Shown: positions 9,401 to 18,959, numbered from the stretch's first letter. The stretch: 64,000 bases of DNA from Azorinus chamasolen (GCA_963576725.1 OY755240.1:30089932-30153931); one strand, 5' to 3'. Notes: generated by a model from the letters alone, not told the origin. Numbers and translations: made by a program.

Positions 9401-10907
9401 TCCATAAGCCCTCTGTTTTCTTTTTATTTAATTTTAAACCAGAGCATTTTCCAAATTCATCTACTATTAATAACGATTCTAAAACCTCGCGTCCATTTTT
9501 AACAAAAAGTGTGGTATCATCCGCCAACTGAGTGATCTTTAAAGGTTTTGTATCTATTTTTATTCCTTCAACAGTTTCGTTTGTTCTGACTTTTATAGCT
9601 AGGATTTCTGCAACAAGGATGAAAAGGAGAGAAGATAATGGACAGCCTTGACGAATAGATCTAGATAGTTCGAAGTCTTCTGATCTCCAACCATTATTGT
9701 AAATACACGACGTTATATTTCTGTACAAAGTTTTGATCCAAAGAATAAATGATTGGCCAAAACCAAAAGTTTCTAATACTTTAAACATAAAATTCCATTC
9801 TACCGTGTCGAAGGCTTTTCTAAAGTCTAAAAATATTATTCCACCCTCTGTATCCATCTCCTCAGCATAGTCTATAACGTCTTGTATTTGCCTGATGTTG
9901 AAGCCTATAAAGCGGTTTTTTATGTAACCCTGTTGATCTGTGCTTACTAAATGTGGTAGTACTTTTTGTAATCGCTTAGCTAAAATTTTTGCAGCTATCT
10001 TATAGTCTATATTTAGTAATGATATTGGGCGCCAATTTTCTAAGTTCTCTGGGTCACCTTTTTTGAACAATAAAGAGAGAATACTATGTTTTTGCGTTCC
10101 AGAAAGAACACCATTGAAATAGCCTTCATTTAGTGAATTTAGCAATAAATATTGTATCTTTGGCCAGAACGCTAGGTAAAATTCTGCAGTTAACCCGTCG
10201 CAACCGGGGCTTTTGTTGGCTTTCATTTCAGATAATGCAATCTTACATTCATCAATGGTAAACAGTCCATCGCATAGTTCCGAGAGGTTGTTATCTAACT
10301 TATTTTCAATAGATAAGTTGGATAAATAATCATTTATATACTGAATATCAATATTGTCTGATGAGTATAGGGTTTTATAAAAAATTACCTCTTCTTTCAA
10401 AATATCATTAATATTAAAAATGCGCTTTTCATTCACTTGTAAGGAGTTCATTACTTTTCTTGATTGTCTAGATTTTTCAAGTCCTATAAAGTATTTAAGA
10501 TTGGTCTCCCCTTCGTCTAAAATCTGTACTCTTGACCGTATTTGAGCTCCAATTGCCATTCGATTGTATTCCGTTTGAAGTTGATTTTCTATTGATTTTA
10601 TCTCGGAATCTAGGTCTTCCGCTTGGTTTTTGTCTTTTAATTCGTATAGTTTATTTAAATCATTTTCCAGCTCTTTCAGTTTGTTTCGTCTTAAACGCAC
10701 TTTATTCTTTGAAAATTGTATAGATCGTTCACGTATTTCAAGTTTGCATAATTCCCATAGCGTTTGTTTCGAAATGTTTTCTGCGTTGCTGTATTTTATA
10801 ATTACATTATTAATTAAAGCGTCGATACAATGCATATAGCTTAAGTCATTAAGGAGAGAGTTGTTAAATTTCCAATAGCCAGGTAAACTAACTCTGTCTG
10901 CTACTTA
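9312..10907 (-). pseudogene. LINE ORF2, linker and reverse transcriptase part
   Basis: This frame encodes the polymerase that copies LINE RNA at the nicked target. Counting from the first Met (10835): residues 25-95 are a charged, probably coiled-coil linker, and KSPGCDGL lies at about 208. NWRPISLLN is at 267, FLDFRKAFDT (catalytic Asp) at 335, RQGCPLS at 395 and LADD (catalytic Asp pair) at 437. The frame is open upstream of that Met to a stop near 10908, and GYWKFNNS there is also typical of L1/Tx1 proteins. So the Met is internal and the gene is 5'-truncated. After about residue 480 the frame is lost at an A6 run near 9385-9392, where one base shifts into the next frame. Clade (Tx1 versus L1) is from recall of typical motifs and needs a phylogeny. 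Confidence 0.85.
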
Positions 10908-10910
10908 GCC

Positions 10911-11098
10911 CTTAACCTGCTGAAAAATTAAACATGGCTCGTCCTTTTCTGAATATAAAAAAAAATGTATAAAAATGTATCACTGATTCAATACCGTGTA
11001 TGATAAACAGTGCATACCCTGATTAAACTACTCTTTCAGTGACCCTTTGATCCGCGTCTACACTGTCTGCAAGGTCTTACATACTCGGTGTACGTATA
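10911..11098. mobile_element. PB-G-like remnant
   Basis: CCCTTAACCTGCTGAAAAATT opens it, and a loose hairpin AACAGTGCATACCCTGATTAA / GATCCGCGTCTACACTG follows. It abuts the truncated end of the LINE and the TTAA of the next PB-A. Confidence 0.45.
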
Positions 11099-11347
11099 TT
11101 AACCCTTTCGCTGTTCTACATTTATTCCAAATTTCAATACATGTACCTACTGAATATTAATGGACAAAATAATGAAAATGAAATGTGGAAGGAGGATCAT
11201 CGTAGCCATTTTAGAAAGTAAAGAAACAGATCTTTCAAATTCCACTAACAAACAGAGCAAACCCTGATCAGACGGTTCCTATAGGAGCCGTCTGGTCTGG
11301 TTTTCTGCAAATGCGTAGAAACACGTTTATATGAGGGGAAGGGTTAA
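11099..11347 (-). mobile_element. PB-A MITE, complete
   Basis: TTAACCCTTTCGCTGTTCTAC and GAGGGGAAGGGTTAA bound it. The core is ACCCTGATCAGACGG / CCGTCTGGTCTGG with apex TTCCTATAGGAGCC. Length is 249 bp. Confidence 0.85.
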
Positions 11348-11560
11348 GGCTTAAACAATTGAATTATAGTTTCTTCATTTTCCAATTACCAGCTATTGTG
11401 TACAGACATAATCAACAAATACTACTTTGATTAGGAGTCGTGTAACCTGTAAATGTCAGTAAACTAATTTGAACCATACACATATGATGTCTGCTTAACA
11501 TATTCATGATAAAATAATGATTGTATGGATATCAATTAAGGTGATATTTTAACAGCGTAA
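11348..11560. other. No recognised feature
   Basis: This is AT-rich sequence with no repeat end, frame or tandem structure noted. Confidence 0.5.
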
Positions 11561-11756
11561 TTAACCCTTTCCTTCATATAAACGTGTTTTCACGCATCTG
11601 CAAACAGAGTAGACCCAGATCAGACAGCTATATTTATCACAATGGTTTCCACACTACACAATTCTAACATTTTTCTTTGCTCTAGTGAATGCTCCCTTCC
11701 GGTAGTTTTATTCAAGGAGGTTGGGTCTAAAAATATCCTATGAGGTAATGGGTTAA
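11561..11756 (+). mobile_element. Chimeric MITE: PB-A left half, PB-B right half
   Basis: It starts as PB-A (TTAACCCTTTCCTTCATA, GCAAACAGAGTAGACCCAGA). At about 11627, in mid-hairpin, it switches to the PB-B right arm (TATTTATCACAATGGTTTCC) and ends TGAGGTAATGGGTTAA. TTAA is present at both outer ends, so the hybrid has a complete pair of termini. Confidence 0.85.
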
Positions 11757-11834
11757 ACCATCAAAAAGAGAAGTCTAATCATGAGACTGTAGGGCAGGCT
11801 GTAACTTTCTGCATGACTGCTTTTTAAGATGTCT

Positions 11835-12012
11835 GGGTCCATGCTTATAAAGCTTTTAGTTGAATCTGAGATCGTTCTCAAGCTTTTGATTGGTCAGATT
11901 TGAGCCTTTGGCTCAAATCTGACCAATCAAAAGCTTGAGAACTCAAATCTGACCAATCAAAAGCCTGAGAACGAAACTCAGACTCAACTAAAAGCTTTAT
12001 AAGCATGGACCC
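11835..12012. repeat. FB-H long inverted repeat
   Basis: Arms of about 75 bp run from GGGTCCATGCTTATAAAGCT inward and return at AGCTTTATAAGCATGGACCC. A CTGACCAATCAAAAGC block is present twice on the right and once inverted on the left, so the centre has been partly duplicated. No coding or family match is known to me. Confidence 0.75.
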
Positions 12013-12059
12013 TGATTCTGAGTTCAATCAATTCAAAGTCGCTTAAAGAAGACATTACT

Positions 12060-12300
12060 GTATTTCTTAAGCCAACAAAATAGACCATGATCAGACGACT
12101 CGTACATGAGCCGTCTAATCTGGGTCTACTCTGTTTGCAAATGCTTGAAAAGCTTTTATTTGAACTTGAATCTGTTGCAGTTTTACTTAATTAAGATTCG
12201 ATCAATATTTTGAGAAACTGTAGAACCGACTCAAAAACAGCCTGGATCCTGTTGATACGCCGGATAACTCTGCCCCTGATCTAGATCCAAGCTGTCAACA
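12060..12300 (-). mobile_element. PB-A core followed by a PB-C3 remnant
   Basis: The A core AGACCATGATCAGACGACTC / GAGCCGTCTAATCTGGGTCT lies at 12082-12150. The C3 remnant (GATCGAATCTT-like tail and GGATCCTGTTGATACGCCGG) covers about 12185-12300. Neither keeps termini. Confidence 0.55.
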
Positions 12301-12302
12301 GA

Positions 12303-12490
12303 AATCTAGATAAGATGCACAAATTAAAACATTTTTGAGAGCAATCTGCTTTATTTCTCCACCAACCCCAGTTTTGTTACCACTCTTTAGAATCGTCTCA
12401 AAGAGACGATTCTAAAGAGTGGTCACAACATGAAGTTTGGTGGACAAATGACGGTTTTAGTATTTGAGTACGCACATTTATTTGTAGGTA
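12303..12490 (+). mobile_element. FB-F foldback
   Basis: The outer AGATAAGATGCACAAATTAA end and the far end GAGTACGCACATTTATTTGT bracket a perfect central stem around TCGTCTCAAAGAGACGA. Confidence 0.75.
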
Positions 12491-12626
12491 TGTGTCAATA
12501 TCTTTCCAAACCCAGTGAGGCTTTGTTTAGCAGGAAAAGAACTGAGTATTGTTTTAGAAACTTGGACTCATTGCTGGACATATTCAAATAATATTTCTTC
12601 AGAAAAATATAAGGCGTTTGGTGGCG

Positions 12627-12840
12627 TTAACTCTTTCGCTGCCAATGACGCATCTACAATTACCTATGCAAACAGTTTGGATCCAGATGAGACGCCGAGT
12701 AACTCGGCGTCTCATCAGGATTCAATCTGTTTGTTACCGTAACTATGTTTTTTGGACCAAAACTGAAGAAAACTGAAGAACGAAAAGTGTAGCAGACAAC
12801 AAAGGTTGCAGACGACAAAATTTGGCAGCGAAAGAGTTAA
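12627..12840 (+). mobile_element. PB-C MITE, complete
   Basis: TTAACTCTTTCGCTGCCAATG and TTTGGCAGCGAAAGAGTTAA bound a 214-bp element. The core is GGATCCAGATGAGACGCCG with a TAACTCGGCGTCTCATCAGG right arm, so the A.A mismatch is present. Confidence 0.9.
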
Positions 12841-12909
12841 AATCTATTTACATGATGTATGAGATTCACAGGATAACGGCGTAAGTTATATATTGCTTTC
12901 ATCAAACTT

Positions 12910-13123
12910 TTAACCCTTAGCCTGCAATGGGCGGATGAGTGAAAACCTATGCAAACAGTTTGGATCCAGATGAGACGCCGAGTAACTCGGCGTCTCATCA
13001 GGATCCAAACTGTTTGACACTCTGGTTGCATTTTGGTAGACAAATGGATTATAGCTTGAATTTTAAAAATGTAGTAGGTGAAACAATTTGTAAAAATAAT
13101 TTGCTCAGCAGGCTAAAGGTTAA
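12910..13123 (+). mobile_element. PB-C2 MITE, complete
   Basis: The ends TTAACCCTTAGCCTGCAATG and TCAGCAGGCTAAAGGTTAA differ from PB-C, yet the GGATCCAGATGAGACGCCGA hairpin is the same. It is 214 bp. Same core with different ends makes it a clear case of end swapping. Confidence 0.85.
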
Positions 13124-13149
13124 CCATCCTTATGCTTAGCTCGACCTGA

Positions 13150-13245
13150 CTGACAGTTGCAAACAGTTAGAATCCAGATGATTAGCCGAGTAACTCGAGT
13201 CTCATTAGAACCCATCTGTTTGACACCCGGTCAATAGTTTCTGAA
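13150..13245 (+). mobile_element. PB-C3 remnant
   Basis: GCAAACAGTTAGAATCCAGA, a weakened apex, then CATCTGTTTGACACCCGGTC. Termini are missing. Confidence 0.5.
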
Positions 13246-13392
13246 AACAAAATGCACGTAATGGATGTAAATAAAATTGGTAAAACAACAACGTTTTAGC
13301 TGACCTTTTTCATCACAAGAATGGTTAAAAAAGAAACATATTTAAAAGATAACTTGTATTAACTTGTTTCAACGGGACAAAAAGCGTTGAGT

Positions 13393-13626
13393 TTAACCCT
13401 TTCCTCCATAAATACGTCTTTCGACGCCTCTGCAAACAGAGAAGACCCAGAACAGATGGCTCCTCTAGGAGCCGTCTGACCAGGGTCTGCTGTATTTGCT
13501 AATGAGATTATATAGCTTCTGCCATGATACAAGTCCAGTGTAAATGCGCTTATTATAACAATTAATCTAATTAATATCCATGACGTCATTTATTCTTATA
13601 TAAACATTCATAGAGTAAATGGTTAA
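13393..13626 (+). mobile_element. PB-A2 MITE, complete
   Basis: TTAACCCTTTCCTCCATAAA and CATAGAGTAAATGGTTAA bound it. The core CCCAGAACAGATGGCTCC pairs with GGAGCCGTCTGACCAGGG around a CTCCTCTAGGAG apex. Confidence 0.8.
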
Positions 13627-13631
13627 CTCTT

Positions 13632-13662
13632 CTCAATTCAATTCAATTCAATTCAATTCAAC
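13632..13662. repeat. (TTCAA)n microsatellite at a MITE break
   Basis: About five units run directly into the apex of a half PB-C2 (CTCGGCGTCTCATCAGG). The other half of that hairpin is missing. Confidence 0.8.
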
Positions 13663-13794
13663 TCGGCGTCTCATCAGGATCCAAACTGTTTGACACCCTG
13701 GTTGCATTTTGGCACACACACTGGTTATAGGCTGAATTTTTAGATTTGTAGGTGAAATATTATGTAAAAATAATTTGTTCAGGCTAAAGGTTAA
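13662..13794 (+). mobile_element. PB-C2 right half, starting at the hairpin apex
   Basis: It begins with ACTCGGCGTCTCATC, continues through GTTTGACACCCTGGTTGCA as in the copy at 12910, and ends CAGGCTAAAGGTTAA. Confidence 0.8.
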
Positions 13795-13916
13795 GTACAC
13801 CGATATTTTCTGTGGGAACGAACGTGGTTGTTATAACGAGAATTGACTGTATATGTTCAACCTAATTCACGCACTGGAATATCCGTAATCAAACTAAACA
13901 GGATTCTTGGAATATA

Positions 13917-14114
13917 CAGACTCTCGCTAATACGATCACTCAAATAGAAGTCTAATTCTGGATTTTTTAAAACAAGTGATAGATTAATGCAGGGAAAAGC
14001 GATACAGAAAGCTCCTATAGGAACTTTGTGTATCATTTTTGCCCCGCATTAAGCGACCACCCGTTTTTGCAGTCTTCTATGTTAATAAATCATTTGGTCG
14101 CTTTAGCAACCACT
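13917..14114. mobile_element. TG-1 MITE with TAATACGATC-type ends
   Basis: CAGACTCTCGCTAATACGAT on the left and GGTCGCTTTAGCAACCACTG on the right show a TIR variant unlike the AACCGG copies. The inner hairpin still matches TG-1 (ATGCAGGGAAAAGCGATACA). Confidence 0.7.
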
Positions 14115-14213
14115 GCAATGCAATATCCGACTTATTTCAAGTAGCCAATAGCTAAACGTCATGATGGAATGCATTTGAATTCTTTAACCTGGTATGCCTC
14201 ATGAAAACGTATA

Positions 14214-14415
14214 CAGTAAAACACCTCTTAACTTGAATTATAGTAGAGAAGAATGTAGATAGTTTAGGCAGGTGACTGCTTAATGAAGGGTGAAAGTCAT
14301 GCAGAAAGATGCTGGAGGAGCTTTCTGCATGCCTTTTATCCTGCATTAAGCTGCATGTGATCTCCAATGCCGATATTTATATTAATTGGTACGTCCGGTT
14401 TAGTGGGTTTTACTG
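14214..14415. mobile_element. TG-1 MITE, complete, TA-flanked
   Basis: CAGTAAAACACCTCTTAACT and GGTTTAGTGGGTTTTACTG are flanked by TA. Length is 202 bp. The hairpin is GGGTGAAAGTCATGCAGAAA with a GGAGGAGCTTTCTGCATG right arm. Confidence 0.85.
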
Positions 14416-14553
14416 TACATGTATTTTTTAAACCATGCACTATCTCACGCAGACATCTTAGGCAAAAACAATCCTGATAAACTATGAAAAATCAGCTCTG
14501 AGCATCTATCGCCATGCCCTTTGCAGATAAACGGTGTGCATTTGTGATACATC

Positions 14554-14760
14554 TTAACCCTTTCAGTGCGGGACACGAGTAAACTGACATTTGCAAACAG
14601 TGTAGATCCAGATCAGAGGGATTCCGGAGGAAGATTAGAGGATCTGCATTGTTTGCCAGACATAATCTACTAACACATTTTAGACATTAATGCTGAATGG
14701 CCCCTGTTGTTAATCAGTGATGGGCTATTCCGCTCTGGTAATTCAGCATTGAAAGGGTAA
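14554..14760 (+). mobile_element. PB-G MITE, complete
   Basis: TTAACCCTTTCAGTGCGGGA and ATTCAGCATTGAAAGGGTAA bound it. The core GCAAACAGTGTAGATCCAGA has a decayed partner GATCTGCATTGTTTGC. Confidence 0.75.
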
Positions 14761-14839
14761 AACTGCAAATACCACTCCTTGGCGGTTAATCCTGTCAGAC
14801 TCCGCACAGTTCTTATTCTTATACTATAATATATGTTAA

Positions 14840-14881
14840 GCTAATTAATTATTTCATAAATATTCATTGAGTAAGGGGTTA
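14840..14881 (+). mobile_element. PB-A2 right-end fragment
   Basis: CATAAATATTCATTGAGTAA then GGGGTTAC is the family's terminal 40 bp. Nothing of the rest of the element is seen. Confidence 0.5.
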
Positions 14882-14952
14882 CAATCAAAACGCAAAGAGG
14901 CGACTCTAATGCGTTATAGTAAGAGAGGATTTGGCGGAGAAATATAAAAATG

Positions 14953-15155
14953 AATAGAATATCGATTATTCGAACACAAAAATACGTATTAATGTAATAT
15001 CGATCTTTAAGACAGGCGACAGCTTAATGCAAGGTGAAAGCCATGCAGAAAGCTAGGAGCTTTCTGCACGACTTTCACCATGCATTAAGCAGCCACCTGC
15101 CTACAGGGGTCTAAATTCTTCTATACAGAAAATTCGAATAATCGAGATTTTACTG
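14953..15155. mobile_element. TG-1 MITE with ATTCGAATAATCGAG-type ends
   Basis: The ends read AATAGAATATCGATTATTCG and ATTCGAATAATCGAGATTTT..ACTG, another TIR version on the TG-1 hairpin. The apex is shortened to AAGCTAGGAGCTTT. Confidence 0.7.
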
Positions 15156-15616
15156 TAATTAGATTTTCTAAATACGTATGTTATCTATAGCTCTGATACC
15201 GTTTCTGATCAATAAATGGAAACAACATGCAGTTATTTGTTGCCACCCAAGGGATATATTTCGATATTGAAATAATCTGTGACTGTACATGATATAATCG
15301 TTAAGATTTACTATAAAATTATGTGGACAATACTTTAGTCATATCAAAGGTTCCCCTACGCGACAGGCAAAGTTATCCTTGACCGAAACAGCAGAATGTA
15401 AGATCAACATTATATGTACAATTTCTTTCATTTTGGACTGTACTATTGCACCTTAACCCCTATTTAGATCCTGCTTATTTCTACGAGTTTCAATTGAACC
15501 AAAGGACTCGGATACTTATTGTAAAGACAACACAATGACTTAATAACAGGCATCCAGTAATTAGTTTGCTTATAAGCACAGAACTAGTATCATTCATCGT
15601 ATACATCGGACCCTCG
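15156..15616. other. No recognised feature
   Basis: I see no family end, frame or tandem structure before the GT-rich tract. Confidence 0.5.
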
Positions 15617-15666
15617 TGTGTGTGTGTGTGTGCGTGCGTGCGTGCGCGCGCGCGTGTTTGTGTGCG
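15617..15666. repeat. (GT)n/(GC)n alternating purine-pyrimidine tract
   Basis: GT repeats pass into GCGCGCGCG and back to GTTTGTGTG. The strict alternation could adopt left-handed DNA. It sits directly next to the 42-bp array. Confidence 0.85.
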
Positions 15667-15677
15667 AAAGTAAAGAA

Positions 15678-15991
15678 TCATTGTATGTCTCAGGAAATAG
15701 AAGTATAGTATGATTAGTATCATTGTATGTCTCAGGATATAGAAGTATAGTATGATTAGTATCATTGTATGTCTCAGAAAATAGAAGTATAGTATGATTA
15801 GTATCATTGTATGTCTCAGAAAATAGAAGTATAGTATGATTAGTATCATTGTATGTCTCAGGAAATAGAAGTATAGTATGATTAGTATCATTGTATGTCT
15901 CAGGAAATAGAAGTATAGTATGATTAGTATCATTGTATGTCTCAGGAAATAGAAGTATAGTATGATTAGTATCATTGTATGTCTCAGAAAA
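15678..15991. repeat. 42-bp minisatellite, about 7.5 units
   Basis: The units begin ATCATTGTATGTCTCAGGAA and end AGTATGATTAGT. They vary mainly at GGAAA/GAAAA. Because 42 is a multiple of three, the minus strand stays open across the array, but the composition is not protein-like. Confidence 0.9.
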
Positions 15992-16069
15992 TCACTGCAT
16001 AATTCTTCCTGTCAATGTCATATTGTTTGTGAATCGGAATAATTTCATTATTTTCTTTCATAGGACATG

Positions 16070-16160
16070 CTGCAACAGGCAAATATGTGATTACCAGTTT
16101 GGATCCAGATTAGAGGCCGAATAACTCGGTGTCTCATGACAGTCCAAACTGTTTGACACA
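16070..16160 (+). mobile_element. PB-C3 remnant
   Basis: ACCAGTTTGGATCCAGATTA is followed by ACTCGGTGTCTCATGA and CCAAACTGTTTGACAC. Termini are lost. Confidence 0.5.
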
Positions 16161-16190
16161 CCACATACGTGTTAAGGTCCAGTAAGAAAC

Positions 16191-16440
16191 TTAACCCTTC
16201 TCTTGCTGAATTTTAAAATACATTTCTTTTTCTTTACCCATGCCTTGTTGTATAATTACATATATCTTCAATGTGTACAAGTATTTCGCTGTGCAATCAC
16301 TGCTGTGGAGTGCACTGGTTGCACAATCAACTTGTAAATAGTGCAGACCCTGATGAGACAGCTCCTGCAGGAGCTGTCTCATCTGGGTCTTCACTATTTA
16401 CAGGTAGGTATATTGACGTGAATAGCAAGCGAAGGGTTAA
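16191..16440 (+). mobile_element. PB-D MITE, copy 3 (250 bp)
   Basis: TTAACCCTTCTCTTGCTG and AGCAAGCGAAGGGTTAA bound it. The core is a perfect GACAGCTCCTGCAGGAGCTG stem. It has the same length and strand as the other two copies, differing at only about a dozen positions. Confidence 0.9.
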
Positions 16441-16593
16441 AACAGATGACAATGCTGAATTACGAAAAATATTCGGCAATTAATTGCTTAAATGTAGATA
16501 GGCATCTGAGCTTTTCTTATGAATCGAACTGGAATTCACTAACGCTTCAGTAGAACAGTGTTTGGCATATGGACGGAATGCGATGCAAAATGC

Positions 16594-16831
16594 TTAACCC
16601 TTTCACCGCCAATGTCGCATAAATGCACCACAACAAATAGTGCAGTCCCAGATCAGACGCCGCCTTATCAAGGCGGCGTCTGATCAGGGACTTCACTTTT
16701 TGTCTCAATCACTATAGCCGTGCTTTACTCCTTTGAAATTTGCATTTATTTATCCCATTGCCTTATTGTACCGAATGATTTAACAAAATTGGATTGCAGA
16801 CGACAATTAGAATTTGGCACCAAATTGGTAA
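16594..16831 (+). mobile_element. PB-E MITE
   Basis: TTAACCCTTTCACCGCCAATG starts it. The hairpin AGTGCAGTCCCAGATCAGAC / GTCTGATCAGGGACTTCACT encloses GCCGCCTTATCAAGGCGGC. The right end (GACAATTAGAATTTGGCACC) is decayed to GGTAA. Confidence 0.85.
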
Positions 16832-17134
16832 ATACCGTTGCGACATGCAACTCGGTAAATGTCATTTCCAAATGCTAAATGATTTTTGCGATAAGTTGAT
16901 GCTAATACTTCTAACTTACAAGATACATTAAACGCCATTTCTAGATGCTATAATGTATGGGGTTTGAAGGTAAACACTGCTAAAATAAGATTGTGATATT
17001 TTTGAAAAGCAAGATAGGCCTTAGAAGTATTTGAAGGCCATGCACCAGTCCTTGTATTCATTTGCATGCATACCTTCAAGTTAATTTTTCATTAAATGAA
17101 CAAATAAACAAATTTAATAGAACAAAACAAGCAT
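16832..17134. other. No recognised feature
   Basis: A loose echo of AAATGTCATTTCCAAATGCTA and CGCCATTTCTAGATGCTATA is the only internal similarity noted. Confidence 0.45.
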
Positions 17135-17397
17135 TTAACCCTGTCGATCATAAAAACGCCTTTCCACGCTTTTGCAAACAGATTAGTTAGTCCAAGAGGT
17201 GATAGCTCCTGTAGGAACCCGTCTCACCAGGGTCTGCTCTGTTTGCTTATGATATTATAATAGACCTAACTGTACAATTTCTACTGATACCAAACTATTT
17301 TGTGTACATGTGCCATTATAAAACTTCAGCTCATAAAAAACAATTTCATTATTTCTTACATGAATTAACAATAGGGAAAGCATTTAACATGTCCCTG
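17135..17397 (+). mobile_element. PB-A2 MITE
   Basis: TTAACCCTGTCGATCATAAA and GGGAAAGCATTTAA bound it. The left stem arm is mutated (GTCCAAGAGGTGATAGCTCC) while the right arm is intact. Confidence 0.7.
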
Positions 17398-17517
17398 ACA
17401 CACATTTCCATACAGTTTGGATCAAGATGAGACACTTAGTCAATAGGTTCTTAAAATCATGGATCGAATCGGAAGTAGTCAAAATTGCTCTAGATCCATA
17501 TTTTAGCAGACTTTTTT
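17398..17517 (+). mobile_element. PB-C3 with the hairpin core deleted
   Basis: The left arm CAGTTTGGATCAAGATGAGAC runs straight into ACTTAGTCAATAGGTTC, so apex and right arm are gone. The C3 tail GGATCGAATCGGAAGTAGTC remains. Confidence 0.6.
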
Positions 17518-17742
17518 TTAACCCTTTCCTTCATATAAACGCCTTTTCACGCATTTGCAAACAGGGTAGACCCAGATCAGACGGCTCCCATAGGAGCCGT
17601 CTGACCTGGGTCTACCCTGTTTGCTAATCGAATCTAAGAGATCTGTTTCTCTACTTTCTAAAATGTTTAAATTAATGTTCCAGTTTTCACTATAACTATT
17701 TTGTGCATGAATATTCAGTAGGTATTGAAGTTGCATTAAAGT
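17518..17742 (+). mobile_element. PB-A MITE, right terminus lost
   Basis: TTAACCCTTTCCTTCATATA starts it. Unusually its stem is almost fully paired (CAGGGTAGACCCAGATCAG / CTGACCTGGGTCTACCCTG). The right end stops after GAATATTCAGTAGGTATTGA. Confidence 0.75.
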
Positions 17743-18004
17743 GGTAAAAGTAATGTTTTAAAGTGCTTACACACTTTGTGAATATAATTTATTGAGTAAT
17801 TTTGAAACACCGATATCTGCCTTTAACAAAAAGTATTCGCAAAAAAGCATTTGATTCTAATTGAATTTAGCATTAGCATTTTCATTTCGCATGTGGAAGC
17901 GGTATACCACACTAATATTAGATTAAGGATTTATTTCTGTTGGAATTCTTTGCAACACAAATTTCCAAGTTTGACTCTAAAGATTTATAAGCTATATCAT
18001 TTTG
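17743..18004. other. No recognised feature
   Basis: AT-rich sequence in which I see no family end or tandem structure. Confidence 0.45.
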
Positions 18005-18530
18005 ACTCTTTTCCTGCGACATACCTACACTTTACAAACAGTTTGGATCCTGATGAGACGCCGAGTAAATTGGCGCCGAGTAAATTGGCGTCTCATCAGG
18101 ATCCAAGTCGTTTGACACTCGGTCAATATTTTCCCAAAATCTGGATCGAATCGAAAGTAGGCAAAATTGCAACATATCCAGATATGAGCGGACATTACAT
18201 ATCCAGATATGAGCGGACATTACATATCCGGATATGAGCGGACATTACGTACCCAGATCTGAGCGGACATTACATATCCGGATATGAGCGGACATTACAT
18301 ACCCAGATATGAGCGGACATTACATATCCGGATATGAGCGGACATTTGATATTCCAGATATGAGCGGACATTACATATCCGGATATGAGAGGACATTACA
18401 TATCCGGATATGAGCGGACATTTCATATCCGGATATGAGAGGACATTACATATCCGGATATGAGCGGACATTTCATATCCAGATATGAGCGGACATTACT
18501 TTTTCACAGTTGGATAAGAGTAAATCTCCA
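18005..18530 (+). mobile_element. PB-C3 expanded by an internal minisatellite
   Basis: The hairpin GGATCCTGATGAGACGCCG is duplicated at its apex (GAGTAAATTGGCGCC twice). The C3 tail GGATCGAATCGAAAGTAGGC follows. The 25-bp array interrupts it before the family's right end TTTTTCACAGTTGGATAAG. Confidence 0.7.
18172..18499. repeat. 25-bp minisatellite, about 13 units, inside PB-C3
   Basis: The units read CCAGATATGAGCGGACATTA plus CATAT, with CCAG/CCGG and GCGG/GAGG variants. The first unit coincides with the C3 internal sequence that normally follows AAAATTGCACCAGATCC, so the array appears to have grown from the MITE. Confidence 0.85.
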
Positions 18531-18531
18531 T

Positions 18532-18751
18532 TTAACCCATTACCTCGTAAGCAATAAATAGAGCCAACCTCTTTGAATAAAACTACCGAAAAGGAGCATT
18601 AATTAGAGAAAAGGAAAAAAATAGTATTATGTAGTTTAAAACCATTGTGATAAATAGAGCATTTGCTCCAATAGGAGCAAATACTCTATTTATTACAATG
18701 GTTTCAATATGTGGCTTTTGCTGAGGCATCGAGAGGCGTCAGTTTGGGTTA
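18532..18751 (-). mobile_element. PB-B MITE
   Basis: TTAACCCATTACCTCGTAAG starts it. The palindrome has small mismatches (TTGCTCCAATAGGAGCAA). The end is a decayed CAGTTTGGGTTA. Confidence 0.8.
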
Positions 18752-18959
18752 TATGGGATCTGATATAAGTCTACGTCCTTCCGGGTCTTTTTATAGCAAT
18801 ATAGAGAAATTATATAGTGCATTTCTGCTGAATGTGTTCAGCCAATCAAGATTAAGATCATGTAACGTTGGCACATCTTGTTTGATGTAAGGATGGTTTA
18901 AATGGGAATGAACAATTGAAAACTCAGTATTTCCATACCATGCGGTATATCATTATGAC

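Larger units (their letters stand above)
7850..10908 (-). mobile_element. 5'-truncated L1/Tx1-like LINE
   Basis: Two overlapping minus-strand frames together give a linker, reverse transcriptase, thumb and C-terminal Cys/His motif. Homology starts at about 10908 (VSLPGYWKFNNSLL-like residues). The N-terminal endonuclease and any ORF1 are therefore absent. The 3' untranslated end and the target-site duplication could not be placed. Confidence 0.85.

Noticed and set aside
8478..10839. Plus-strand frames at 8478, 10532 and 10630
   Set aside because: They lie opposite the minus-strand LINE polymerase and are shadows of it.
15490..15975. 161-codon minus-strand frame rich in ILYFYFLRHTM repeats
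   Set aside because: It is the translation of a 42-bp minisatellite plus a GT/GC tract.
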